DNA of 64,000 bases from assembly GCF_000389965.1 (NCBI RefSeq), contig NC_021191.1, positions 1,799,501 to 1,863,500 of the forward strand. The letters are read 5' to 3'. Origin of the DNA: Actinoplanes sp. N902-109. Its GTDB lineage: Bacteria > Actinomycetota > Actinomycetes > Mycobacteriales > Micromonosporaceae. Every line of letters begins with the position of its first letter. The first letter of the stretch is position 1. The notes beneath the pieces are model-generated. The model was not told the DNA's origin, did no database searches, and saw only the letters and a program-made list of their open reading frames with translations. Positions 15,932 to 24,398 of the stretch are shown piece after piece. The translations under genes and the position numbers were made by a program.

Positions 15932-16975
15932 ATGTCCGCTTTGTCCCGTAGGCGTGTTCTGTTCGGCGGCGCCGCGCTCGGCACCGGCGTGGCCCTCGCC
16001 GCCTGCACCAGCAACGCGCCGTCCGAGAACACCCAGATCAACAGCCAGCAGCAGACCACCGACGAGAACGCCGCCTCCGGTCGGAAGGTGGTCATCGGCT
16101 TCTCCGCCCCGGCCGCCGACCACGGCTGGGTCGCCGCCATCACCAACAACGCCAAGGCCCAGGCCGGCGCGTACTCCGACGTGGAGTTCCGCAGCGTCGA
16201 AGCCGGCGCCGACGCGGCCGCCCAGCGGGCCGCGCTGTCCACCCTGATCGCCCAGAAACCCACCGTGATCGTGCTGCTGCCGCACGACGGCAAGGAACTC
16301 AACGCGGTCGGTCTGGAGGCCATGCGGGCCGGCATCCCGGTGGTCAACCTGGACCGGGCGTTCCCGGACCGGGGCGCGTACCGACTGCAGATCAAGGGCG
16401 ACAACTTCGGCATGGGTCTGGCCGCCGGCGCCTACATCGGCGAGCAGATGAAGGCCAAGGGCGTCAGCACCCCGATCATCGGGGAGATCCCCGGCATCGA
16501 CTCGCTCGAGCTCACCCAGGAACGCTCGGCCGGGTTCACGGAGGCCCTGGCCGGGTACGGGTTCAAGGTCGCCAACCGCAGACCGGCCGAGTTCACCGCC
16601 GACACCGGCCAGCGCGCGGCCACCGAGCTGCTGCAGGCGCTGCCCAGGATGGACGCCGTCTGGAACCACGACGACGACCAGGGCATCGGTGTGCTGGCGG
16701 CGGCCAACCAGGCCAACCGCAAGGAATTCCTGATGGTCGGCGGGGCCGGGTCGAAGGCCGCGATCGCCGCGATCAAGGCGGACAACAGCGTCCTCAAGGC
16801 GACTGTCACCTACAGCCCGTCGATGGCCTCGTCGGCGATCTCGCTGGCCCGGCTGATCGGTCAGGGCAAGGGCATGTCCGACCTGGTCGAGCTGCAGGTG
16901 CCCAAGGAGATCACGCTCGCCTCCGAGACGATCACCAAGGACAACGCCGACCAGTACGCCAAGCTCGGCTTCTGA
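15932..16975 (+). CDS. Sugar-binding lipoprotein of the ABC importer (RbsB type)
   Basis: 347 residues from ATG 15932, with GGAGGA upstream. The N-terminus is a signal with both a twin-arginine-like SRRRVLFGG and a lipobox ALAAC, so export by Tat and lipidation at the Cys are both plausible. The mature part is a periplasmic-binding-protein type 1 fold: VVIGFSAPAADHGWVAAITNNA at the start and the hinge-region AVWNHDDDQGIGVLAA. It delivers the sugar to the permease encoded just upstream. The ligand cannot be named; the neighbouring dehydrogenase and isomerase suggest a polyol or inositol-like compound. Confidence 0.93.
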   Translation: MSALSRRRVLFGGAALGTGVALAACTSNAPSENTQINSQQQTTDENAASGRKVVIGFSAPAADHGWVAAITNNAKAQAGAYSDVEFRSVEAGADAAAQRAALSTLIAQKPTVIVLLPHDGKELNAVGLEAMRAGIPVVNLDRAFPDRGAYRLQIKGDNFGMGLAAGAYIGEQMKAKGVSTPIIGEIPGIDSLELTQERSAGFTEALAGYGFKVANRRPAEFTADTGQRAATELLQALPRMDAVWNHDDDQGIGVLAAANQANRKEFLMVGGAGSKAAIAAIKADNSVLKATVTYSPSMASSAISLARLIGQGKGMSDLVELQVPKEITLASETITKDNADQYAKLGF

Positions 16976-16997
16976 TCTTCCACCGAAGGGAATCCCG

Positions 16998-18176
16998 ATG
17001 GGGCAGCTGCGGGTCGGCATGATCGGTCATGCGTTCATGGGTGCCGCGCACTCACAGGCCTGGCGCACCGTCAACCACGCCTTCGACCTGCCGTTGTCGG
17101 CACGGCTGGCGGTGGTGTGCGGCCGTGACGAGCAGCGGGCGGCCGCGGCGGCGGCCAAGCTGGGCTGGGCGGCGCACGCCACCGACTGGCGCGAGGTCGT
17201 CGCCCGCGACGACATCGACCTGGTGGACGTGTGCACGCCCGGCGACACCCACGCCGAGATAGCCATCGCCGCGCTGGCTGCGGGCAAGCACGTGCTCTGC
17301 GAGAAGCCGCTGGCCAACTCGGTGGCCGAGGCCCGCGAGATGGCGGCGGCCGCGGCCGCCGCCGAGGTGCGGGGGGTACGGGCCATGTGCGGCTTCAACT
17401 ACCGCCGCGTGCCGGCGGTGACGCTGATGCGCGACCTGGTGGCCGCGGGCCGGATCGGCACGGTCCGGCACGTGCGGGCGGTGTACCTCCAGGACTGGAT
17501 CGTCGACCCGGAGTTCCCGCTGGTGTGGCGGCTGCGCCGGGACGTGGCCGGGTCCGGGGCGCTGGGCGACATCGGCGCGCACATCGTCGACCTCACCCAG
17601 TTCGTCACCGGGCAGCACATCACCGCGGTCACCGCGCTGACCGAGACGTTCGTGCGGGAACGGCCGCTGCCGGTCAGCTCGGCCGGGCTGTCCGGCAACG
17701 GCGGCGGCGGGCTGGGTGAGGTCACCGTGGACGACGCCGCACTGTTCCTGGCCCGGCTCGACGGGGGAGCCGTGGCCACGTACGAGGCGACGCGCTTCGC
17801 GACGGGCCGCAAGAACGGGTTGCGGGTGGAGCTCAACGGCTCGCTGGGGTCGGTCGCGTTCGACTTCGAGCGGATGAACGAGCTGGAGTTCTACGACGGC
17901 ACACTGCCGCCGGCCATGCAGGGCTTCAGCCGCATCATGGTGACCGAGCCGGACCATCCGTACCTGTCGGCATGGTGGCCGGCCGGGCATCCGATCGGGT
18001 ACGAGCACACGTTCACCCACGAGGTGCGTGACCTGATCGCCGCCATCGCCGCGGGCCAGGCGCCGGCACCGTCCTTTGCGGACGCTCTGCGGGTGCAGCT
18101 GGTGCTGGACGCGGTGGAACGCTCGGCGGCCACGGCGGCCTGGGTGCCGGTGGAGCACTCGCTCGCCACGGTCTGA
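16998..18176 (+). CDS. Gfo/Idh/MocA-family oxidoreductase
   Basis: 392 residues from ATG 16998, 22 bases after the binding protein, so it is the last gene of the importer operon. The N-terminal Rossmann fold begins RVGMIGHAFMGAAHSQAW. The catalytic EKPLANSV motif has its Lys, and the C-terminal domain has the GDIGAHIVDLTQFV segment with Asp/His positions used in catalysis. These NAD(P)-dependent enzymes oxidise sugars or inositols at a hydroxyl group, which fits a role in using the imported sugar. The exact substrate is not visible. Confidence 0.92.
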   Translation: MGQLRVGMIGHAFMGAAHSQAWRTVNHAFDLPLSARLAVVCGRDEQRAAAAAAKLGWAAHATDWREVVARDDIDLVDVCTPGDTHAEIAIAALAAGKHVLCEKPLANSVAEAREMAAAAAAAEVRGVRAMCGFNYRRVPAVTLMRDLVAAGRIGTVRHVRAVYLQDWIVDPEFPLVWRLRRDVAGSGALGDIGAHIVDLTQFVTGQHITAVTALTETFVRERPLPVSSAGLSGNGGGGLGEVTVDDAALFLARLDGGAVATYEATRFATGRKNGLRVELNGSLGSVAFDFERMNELEFYDGTLPPAMQGFSRIMVTEPDHPYLSAWWPAGHPIGYEHTFTHEVRDLIAAIAAGQAPAPSFADALRVQLVLDAVERSAATAAWVPVEHSLATV

Positions 18177-18212
18177 ACGGTTCCGCGGTCTTCCGGCGCG
18201 TGGTCAGCGAGG

Positions 18213-18238
18213 GCCGGTCGGGTTGCGCCCCGACCGGC
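18213..18238 (+). terminator. Hairpin at the end of the sugar operon
   Basis: A 10-bp perfect stem GCCGGTCGGG / CCCGACCGGC (18213-18222, 18229-18238) with a 6-base loop, 36 bases after the dehydrogenase stop. There is no T-run, so it may act as a transcript-end stabiliser or a factor-assisted terminator. Confidence 0.5.
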
Positions 18239-18756
18239 GGCGCGCGCCGGAGCGGCGGTCCGGCACCGGTCGTCAGGGTTCCCGGCCGGTGCCGGTCCGC
18301 TCTTCACGCACCTTCGGTGACATCGGTGTGACCCCGAGGCCATGTGCCGTGTGCAGCTGCACAGGTCTCATGTGCACGTGTGCCTGTCCGGTGCATGTCC
18401 GAGTGTGCATTTAGTGCACAGAGAACGCTCCCACGGTATCTGAGCAGCGGATCACACCGGTCCCTTCCGACCCAGCTCACCGGCCCTGAAGCCATCAAAC
18501 TACATAAATGTCATTCGATCGGAGGGATCTTGTTCGAGCTGGTCAGCGCATCGCACGTGGAGTGTGCCCGCTGATCCGTGGGGCAACCGAGGCTCGTACC
18601 CGAGGGCAGCCAACCCACGGATGGAGGCGTCATGGCATCCCGTCGGCCCGCCACGACGGCTGCGGTGACTCGCGGCCAACTGGTCCATACTGGACGAAGC
18701 ACGAACCGATGCACGTGCACATGCACCGGTGACGCCCCGCTCCAGGAGGGATTCTG
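18239..18756. other. Long non-coding gap with clustered TGCAC motifs
   Basis: This gap between the sugar operon and the EboE-like gene has no supported gene. It holds a cluster of TGTGCA/TGCACA words: a perfect 14-bp palindrome at 18350-18363, further copies at 18371-18378, 18391-18396, 18404-18410 and 18413-18420, and another palindrome TGCACGTGCA at 18710-18719. A separate inverted repeat GTCCA-TAC-TGGAC lies at 18683-18695, about 60 bases before the EboE-like start. These look like regulator binding sites for the downstream gene; the regulator is unknown. Confidence 0.5.
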
Positions 18757-19842
18757 ATGCGTTTGCGCCACCACTCCGGCCGGATCGTCCAGCTGAGCCA
18801 CGGCACCGATCTGCGGCCCGCCCGCACCCTCGCGGACGTCGTCGAGCAGCTCGACACGTACGCGACCACGGTCCGTGCCCGGCTGGTCCGCGCCCGGGTG
18901 GACGCGGACGTCCTGGGGGTGAGCCTCTGGCTGCCACCCACCCTCGCCGCCGCCCTCGCGATCGACGGGCGCGCCCGCACCCGGCTGCGTGCCGAACTCG
19001 ACGCCCGCGGGCTCGAGATCGTCACGCTGAGCGGCGTGCCGTACGCCGAGGGCGGCGACGAGGGCTCCGAGGTGCCCGACTGGAGCAGCCCGGCCCGGCT
19101 GGAATACACCTTGGACCTGGCCCGCGTCCTCGTCGACCTGCTGCCCGACGACGTGGTGCGGGGAGCGCTGACCACCATCGGCCTGGGCCGCCGCGCGGGC
19201 TGGGACGAGGCCAAGCAGAAGGCCTGCTCGCGGGTGCTCGGCCGGCTCTCCGGCGGGCTCGCCGAGGTGGCCTGGCAGACCGGGCGGGCGGTGCGGGTCG
19301 GCTTCCAGCCCGCCCCCGGTCAGGTGCTCGACGGCTCGGCCTCGGTCGCCGCGGCGTTCTCCCGGCTCGACAAGGACCGGCTCGGCGTCAGCCTCGACCT
19401 CGCCAACCTCGCGTGCACCTGGGAGGACCCGGCCGCCTACCTGCACCGGCTCGAAGGCGCGGGCGTCGCGGTCATCCGGGTCCAGGTCGCTGCCGCCCTG
19501 CACGCCGGTCAGCCCGCTGCGGCCGCCGAGGCCCTGCGCGGGTACGTCGACGACAAGAACCCGCACGCGGTCACCACCCCCGACGACGGCTACGTCGAGG
19601 ACCTGGCCGAGGCCTTGCACGATTTCCCGCCGGGGCCGTGGCGGGTGCAGTGTGCCGTACCGCTGGGCAGTGAACCACCCGCGCCGCTGACGGCGACCAC
19701 GGACATCTGGCAGACGGCGATCCGGCAGTTGATGGCCGGTGACGCACCCGGCACCGAACACCTCGACATCGAGCCGCAGGGCGTGGCCGATCTTGCCGAT
19801 CTGGGTCTTTCACCCCCTGTCGGCGTGCGGCTGGGTTGCTAG
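18757..19842 (+). CDS. EboE-like TIM-barrel protein
   Basis: 361 residues from ATG 18757, with an AGGAGG ribosome site. The N-terminal pattern, a short strand then VQLSHGTDLRPARTLADVV and later LGVSLWLPPTLAAAL, matches the start of 'metabolite traffic protein EboE' proteins, where the first motif is usually YCTNVHPGE-like. The TIM-barrel character continues with VSLDLANLACTWEDP and VIRVQVAAALHA. EboE is thought to act with EboA-F in moving or modifying a terpenoid-like precursor, but no other ebo gene is in the window. The context of sugar uptake and an IolE-like gene suggests a sugar-isomerase-type job instead. Family call moderately sure, function open. Confidence 0.65.
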   Translation: MRLRHHSGRIVQLSHGTDLRPARTLADVVEQLDTYATTVRARLVRARVDADVLGVSLWLPPTLAAALAIDGRARTRLRAELDARGLEIVTLSGVPYAEGGDEGSEVPDWSSPARLEYTLDLARVLVDLLPDDVVRGALTTIGLGRRAGWDEAKQKACSRVLGRLSGGLAEVAWQTGRAVRVGFQPAPGQVLDGSASVAAAFSRLDKDRLGVSLDLANLACTWEDPAAYLHRLEGAGVAVIRVQVAAALHAGQPAAAAEALRGYVDDKNPHAVTTPDDGYVEDLAEALHDFPPGPWRVQCAVPLGSEPPAPLTATTDIWQTAIRQLMAGDAPGTEHLDIEPQGVADLADLGLSPPVGVRLGC

Positions 19843-19969
19843 AATCCGCTCAGCCGGAGGCGCAACTCCGGCGCTCTGCCGTATCCCACCCGTGCCGTCC
19901 CTCACCCGCCGGTCACCTCGCGCCGGCTCGGAACCCTTGTCGTAGCAGTCTGCGAACAGGGGAGACACC

Positions 19970-20977
19970 ATGGCCCGACCCATCACGCTCTTCACCGGCC
20001 AGTGGGCCGACCTGCCGTTCGAGGAGGTCTGCCGGCTCGCCGCCGAATGGGGCTACGACGGCCTCGAGATCGCCTGCTGGGGTGACCACTTCGAGGTCGA
20101 CCGCGCGCTCGCCGAGGACGACTACCTCGATCGCAAGAAAGACCAGCTGGCCAAGCACAACCTGCGGGTCTTCGCGATCTCCAACCACCTGGTCGGCCAG
20201 GCCGTGTGCGACCACCCGATCGACGAGCGGCACCAGGGCATCCTGCCCGCGGCCATCTGGGGCGACGGCGATGCCGAGGGGATCCGCCGGCGGGCCGCCG
20301 AGCGGATGAAGGACACCGCCCGGGCGGCGGCCAAGCTCGGCGTCCGCACCGTCGTGGGCTTCACCGGCTCCTCGATCTGGCACACGGTCGCGATGTTCCC
20401 GCCCGTGCCGCCCGCCATGATCGAGCGCGGCTACCAGGACTTCGCCGACCGCTGGAACCCCATCCTCGACGTGTACGACGAGGTCGGGGTGCGCTTCGCG
20501 CACGAGGTCCACCCCAGCGAGATCGCGTACGACTACTGGACCACCAGACGCACCCTCGACGCCATCGGGCACCGGCCGGCCTTCGGGCTGAACTGGGACC
20601 CGTCCCACTTCGTCTGGCAGGACCTGGACCCGGTCACCTTCATCCTCGAGTTCAAAGATCGGATCTATCACGTCGACTGCAAGGACGCGAAGGTCCGCAC
20701 GGGCGACGGCCGGCGCGGGCGGATGGCCTCCCACCTGCCCTGGGCCGACCTGCGCCGGGGCTGGGACTTCGTCTCCACCGGGCACGGCGACGTCCCGTGG
20801 GAGGACTGCTTCCGGGCGCTCAACGCGATCGGCTACGACGGCCCGCTGTCCATCGAGTGGGAGGACGCGGGCATGGACCGGCTCGTCGGCGCTCCCTCGG
20901 CCCTGCGCTTCGTGCGCGAGCTGGCGTTCGACGCGCCCTCGGCCGCCTTCGACGCGGCCTTCTCCGCCAACTCCTGA
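19970..20977 (+). CDS. Sugar phosphate isomerase/epimerase (xylose-isomerase-like TIM barrel)
   Basis: 335 residues from ATG 19970, with GGGGAGA upstream. It has the AP-endonuclease-2/IolE-like TIM barrel. CRLAAEWGYDGLEIACWGDHFEV forms the first units; metal ligands are visible in VRFAHEVHPSEIAYD (Glu, His), FGLNWDPSHFVWQ (Asp, His), IYHVDCKDAKV and LSIEWEDAGMD. Such enzymes isomerise or epimerise ketoses or inosose. It probably continues the pathway fed by the importer and the Gfo/Idh enzyme upstream, and ends at a strong bidirectional terminator. Confidence 0.9.
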   Translation: MARPITLFTGQWADLPFEEVCRLAAEWGYDGLEIACWGDHFEVDRALAEDDYLDRKKDQLAKHNLRVFAISNHLVGQAVCDHPIDERHQGILPAAIWGDGDAEGIRRRAAERMKDTARAAAKLGVRTVVGFTGSSIWHTVAMFPPVPPAMIERGYQDFADRWNPILDVYDEVGVRFAHEVHPSEIAYDYWTTRRTLDAIGHRPAFGLNWDPSHFVWQDLDPVTFILEFKDRIYHVDCKDAKVRTGDGRRGRMASHLPWADLRRGWDFVSTGHGDVPWEDCFRALNAIGYDGPLSIEWEDAGMDRLVGAPSALRFVRELAFDAPSAAFDAAFSANS

Positions 20978-20992
20978 CCCGTACACGCAGAA

Positions 20993-21023
20993 GGCCCGGC
21001 CCCCACCAGGATGGGGCCGGGCC
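20993..21023. terminator. Bidirectional terminator between convergent genes
   Basis: An 11-bp perfect stem GGCCCGGCCCC / GGGGCCGGGCC (20993-21003, 21013-21023) with a 9-base loop lies between the isomerase gene (plus) and the YtxH-like gene (minus). Confidence 0.75.
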
Positions 21024-21041
21024 GTCACCTGCGGCGCTGCG

Positions 21042-21374
21042 TCAGTACGTGGTGCCGGTGCTGTTCGAGGAGGAGCTGACACCCGAGGTCGAAAGGCCGG
21101 TCGTGCTGCCGCTCGTGCCCGTGCTCGTCGAGGACGAGTCGGAGCTGGCGGACTGCAGCTTCTCGCCGAGCTTGGAGTTGCCCAGCTTGTCCTTGCCCTC
21201 GGAGTACAGCTTGTTGGCCTGTGCCTGGGCGACGCCGGCGGCCTCCTGCACCGTCGGGTGCTCCCACACCTTGCGGGCGTTGGCCGCGATCTCCTCGTAC
21301 TTCTCCCGGCCGGCACGGCTGCCCAGGACGAAGCCCGCCGCGAGACCCGTGATGAACATGAGCTTTCCGCGCAT
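21042..21374 (-). CDS. YtxH-like membrane-anchored protein
   Basis: 110 residues from ATG 21374, with AAGGAG upstream; a start nine codons earlier is less likely. One N-terminal span (KLMFITGLAAGFVLGSRAG) is followed by the REKYEEIAANARKVWEHPTVQEAAG helix typical of actinobacterial YtxH-domain proteins. The tail is a Ser/Thr/Gly-rich, disordered region. YtxH proteins are small general-stress-associated envelope proteins; the precise role is unknown. Confidence 0.82.
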   Translation of the reverse strand: MRGKLMFITGLAAGFVLGSRAGREKYEEIAANARKVWEHPTVQEAAGVAQAQANKLYSEGKDKLGNSKLGEKLQSASSDSSSTSTGTSGSTTGLSTSGVSSSSNSTGTTY

Positions 21375-21584
21375 GGCGGCTCCTTCCGTTCGTCGACGCA
21401 CGTGCGTCTGCCCCAGCCATACCCATCCTGCCGCTGGATCATTCGTGCTGACCCGGTTTCCTGCGGGTTGACCTCCTCCGGGGTGTCGGCACCCCCCCTC
21501 GCGAGCGGGCAGGCGCCCCGGTCATGTATATTTTCTCCGGTCGCCAGGACAGCCCGCTTCGGCGGGAAACCGGGCGATGGTCGA

Positions 21585-21657
21585 TCCCCTGTAGCTCAAT
21601 TGGCAGAGCAGCCGGCTGTTAACCGGCAGGTTATTGGTTCGAGTCCAATCGGGGGAG
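21585..21657 (+). tRNA. tRNA-Asn (anticodon GTT)
   Basis: 73 nt, full cloverleaf: acceptor TCCCCTG / CGGGGGA, D-arm GCTC-GAGC, anticodon stem GCCGG/CCGGC with loop CTGTTAA (anticodon 21618-21620), T-arm ATTGG-TTCGAGT-CCAAT, discriminator G. CCA is not encoded. The DNA directly downstream is an accessory, decayed region, consistent with use of this tRNA as an integration site. Confidence 0.97.
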
Positions 21658-21672
21658 CGTTTACGCAGTTCA

Positions 21673-21695
21673 GGGGCCACTTCGGTGGCCCCTTT
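21673..21695 (+). terminator. Terminator of the tRNA-Asn gene
   Basis: An 8-bp stem GGGGCCAC / GTGGCCCC with a TTCG tetraloop, followed by TTT, 16 bases after the tRNA. Confidence 0.88.
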
Positions 21696-22146
21696 GCCGT
21701 ACCAACCATGGTTTTCGCTGGCTATTGGTTCAAGCTGACATGGGCTCAGATCTCGTACAGCGTTCCGAACCCGGTTGCTCGCTGGTTAGTAGCTCGCCAC
21801 GACTGGGCGGCGCCGCGCCGGCTCGAGTGCCCACGGGACTCGATCACCATTGCTGGCGGGTGTTGAGCCGGCTACTGCAGATCCGTGTGTATTGGCGCTA
21901 GACCGCGATCTCGACTCGCTGGTCGGGGTCGGTGTTGAAGATTGCCTATCGCCACCTGGGCCTTGCGGCGTGCCCCCTGTCGCTGGTGCCGCCGTCGGTT
22001 GCGACCGCCCGGATCCTGAGGCAGTAGATCGTCACGGTCCAGCAGCCGCCGTCGCGAACTGGTCCGATCGTCAGCTACGAGGCTTTGCGGCATGCGTACA
22101 GCCACTTGCAGTGTCTGAACATTCACTTAGCGTGTTAAGTGTGGCG

Positions 22147-23436
22147 ATGAGAGTCATCTATATGGAGCGGGGCATAGAACTCGACCTTGGTCGTGCGGAC
22201 CTGGGATGTCCTGAGATTCCTGACCTGTGGGAACGGCTTTATGGCAGGGTCACACGCGGCGTGCTGCGCTGTGTCGGCTACGCGCGAGGAACATGCCGGC
22301 CAGGCTGCCCCGAGTGGATGTATCTCAAGCAGAGCGCGTCCGGTCAGAGGCACGCGGCGCATCTCAGGCCTGGAGAGTCTCAGTGGGCGCCGGAGAGCGA
22401 TGAGCACAAGGCGCTCAAGGAACGCATCGCCCGGGCGGCGACAGCCGCGGGCTTCGAGGCCACGATCGAGGCCCGCGCCCCGCACGGGCGCCGCCGCACC
22501 GATGTACTGGTTCATGGCAGCGACGTGATGCTCGGGTGCGAACCGCAGCTGTCGCCAATCAGCCTGTCGAGCGTGCGCCGCCGGTCCGAGATCTCCTACG
22601 ACGACGGAATCACACCGCTCTGGACGACCAACGACCGGACCGCGACCGTTATCGACCAGGCACCCTGGGCCCGGATCGACCGGATGCCGTGGCGTGACTA
22701 CCTCAATCCCGACAGCCAAATGCCGGTCCGTGGCGGGGTCCGTTCCTTGACGAGCATTCGGTGCACTCCGGGAACCTCCTGCAACGACCGCAAGCTGGGT
22801 GTGTCCTGCACCGGCTGGAACCATCAGTTCGAGCCGGTCGAGTTGCCAGGCTTCGACGACCTGATCGTGCGTGCGGCGGCTGCCGAGCTCAAACCCCTCA
22901 AACAACCGTTGTCCCGAGGGTCTGTGTATTTCTGGGCAACCGCGACCGACATCGCCGAAGTCCAGATCGCATCCGGATCTGCACTGGTCGCGACAGTGGG
23001 GCAGGCTCCGCCCGCGACACCGATCGGCCCTGCCTCCGTCCGGGGAGGTGGGGAAGACTGCACTTACGGCGATGTCGTGTTCGAAATTGCCACGCCCAGG
23101 AGGCCGCGCGGCACCGACATGGCCGTGCCGGTCCAGCGCAGTGCCGAGGCCACCGCGCGAGAGGCACGTGCTGCCGCGAACCTTGAGGCGCTCCTGGTCG
23201 AGATCTCGTACCGCGGTGGTCACCTCACCGGTGAACCGATCCGGACGTCATCGCGACAGCCAGGCTGCGTGGGTTGGCTGCTGCCTACACCTTCTGGACC
23301 GGTCGAGCTGCTCATCCCCGACACCGACCTGGCCGATTTGCACCGCACCAGCCTTCTCGCTCCGCTTCTGTACATCGACGGCGAGCCTTGGTGGTGGTAC
23401 CCGATGATCGGCCGACTCACGGCGCGAACCATCTGA
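22147..23436 (+). CDS. CoiA-like nuclease family protein
   Basis: About 430 residues from ATG 22147 (GTG 22141 also possible); the longer upstream frame has no coding character. The layout matches actinobacterial CoiA-like proteins: a cysteine-containing N-terminus (CRPGCPEW, then SGQRHAAHLRPG), an EHKALKERIARAATAAGFEATIEA helix-strand, and a PD-(D/E)XK-like core RRTDVLVHGSDVMLGCEPQLS followed by the SSVRRRSEISYDDGITPLW segment. The usual E-x-Q catalytic pair appears as EPQ. CoiA aids DNA uptake in Firmicutes; in actinobacteria the relatives are uncharacterised and often near mobile DNA. It lies directly after tRNA-Asn and looks island-borne. Confidence 0.65.
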   Translation: MRVIYMERGIELDLGRADLGCPEIPDLWERLYGRVTRGVLRCVGYARGTCRPGCPEWMYLKQSASGQRHAAHLRPGESQWAPESDEHKALKERIARAATAAGFEATIEARAPHGRRRTDVLVHGSDVMLGCEPQLSPISLSSVRRRSEISYDDGITPLWTTNDRTATVIDQAPWARIDRMPWRDYLNPDSQMPVRGGVRSLTSIRCTPGTSCNDRKLGVSCTGWNHQFEPVELPGFDDLIVRAAAAELKPLKQPLSRGSVYFWATATDIAEVQIASGSALVATVGQAPPATPIGPASVRGGGEDCTYGDVVFEIATPRRPRGTDMAVPVQRSAEATAREARAAANLEALLVEISYRGGHLTGEPIRTSSRQPGCVGWLLPTPSGPVELLIPDTDLADLHRTSLLAPLLYIDGEPWWWYPMIGRLTARTI

Positions 23437-23679
23437 GTTCAGGTCGGAAGCCTGGCAGCGTGGTGGAGCCACCCCGCTCGTGCTGATCTCTGAGCAAGCA
23501 AATGCCGGTACAGATAACGCGGGCCCGCGTAGGCCCATCTCATCCGCTGAGCTTGGGCCGGGCACCGCACTCCCGCATCGACCCCGAAACGTCGAAGGTC
23601 TTGCGTGCGATCAACTAGTCACATGGACAGCAGCCCAGCGGCGGCGACCGCGCGAGAATGGGTGACAGCCCGCAGCTGA

Positions 23680-23943
23680 GACCGGTTTGTCGGACCCCCG
23701 GAGTCCGCGGTCCTCGACGTGAAGTCCGGCGTGTACCCGCTCGACGATCCCGCCGGTGCCGGTGAGCTGATCAAGGATGTGGCAGCGTTCGCGAACAGCC
23801 GGTGCGGTCTGCTCATTGTCGGATTCGGCACGCGGGTCGACAACGGTCGCGAGATCATCGACGAGCTTAAGCCTGTCCCGACACGCCTGGTCGACGTCGA
23901 TCGGTACCGCAAACTCGTCCGCGACCGCGTCCGACGGGAATAG
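23680..23943 (+). pseudogene. Schlafen/AlbA_2-domain fragment
   Basis: The frame opens after a stop at 23677 and ends at 23943, with no proper start. Its translation, ESAVLDVKSGVYPLDD then ELIKDVAAFANSRCGLLIVGFGT, is the N-terminal part of the AlbA_2/Schlafen ATPase-type DNA-binding domain (putative transcriptional regulators and helicase-associated proteins). The rest of the domain is missing and a minus-strand segment follows directly, so it is a truncated remnant. Confidence 0.65.
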
Positions 23944-24126
23944 CAGGTCGGGGTTAGCGACCTCGTTCTGCGGCTGGAAGCAGAAGTACAGCGCGTGGCG
24001 GATCGACGGAGCGATGGTCTGGGCGCGGGCGACCGCGGGCACCTTGATGGTGCGGTCGATGCCGCAAAATTCGCTAAGGATGTCCTTGGCGGTATCCAGG
24101 GCCGTCGCGAAGGTCAGCTCCTCCAA
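23944..24126 (-). pseudogene. Unrecognised coding-like remnant
   Basis: A minus-strand stretch starting near TTG 24126 (EELTFATALDTAKDILSEF and on) has protein-like composition, whereas its continuation past 23943 runs into the antisense of the AlbA_2 fragment. I do not recognise it. It is best read as another scrap in the decayed tRNA-Asn island. Confidence 0.3.
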
Positions 24127-24210
24127 CGGAGGAGACGGAGTCTCTGGGGCTTGGGGGCCCTCCTGTCCGCTTACCGCGCGGACTGGGGGGCTTCTCGTTT
24201 ATGTCTGCTA

Positions 24211-24250
24211 CCGGGGGCCGAGCCCCCGGACGCCCCCACGGTGCGGTGGG
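24211..24250. repeat. Double-hairpin element, copy 1
   Basis: CCGGGGGC-CGA-GCCCCCGG (24211-24229), followed by a CCCCAC...GGTGCGGTGGG block. Nearly the same roughly 37-40-base sequence stands after the CAT-anticodon tRNA at 55797-55833. It behaves like a tRNA-downstream terminator, but no tRNA precedes it here. Confidence 0.6.
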
Positions 24251-24398
24251 TGCGGTGGGTGCAGTGGTCTCGACCTGCGCCGGCCTACTGATGTCAGCCG
24301 GGTGTGGCGCCGAATCGTCTCGAAACCACGCAACGGCCTGTATTCCGGGCGGTGTTTCGACGTGGGTCGGTGTCCGGGAGTCCGGTCTTGCAGGCCGG

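Noticed and set aside
20993..21023. Hairpin considered as a riboswitch or attenuator for the YtxH-like gene
   Set aside because: It lies between two convergent gene ends, where a bidirectional terminator is the simple explanation.
21850..22146. Upstream in-frame extension of the CoiA-like gene
   Set aside because: No ribosome site and no recognisable protein pattern; the sequence shows coding character only from about 22147.
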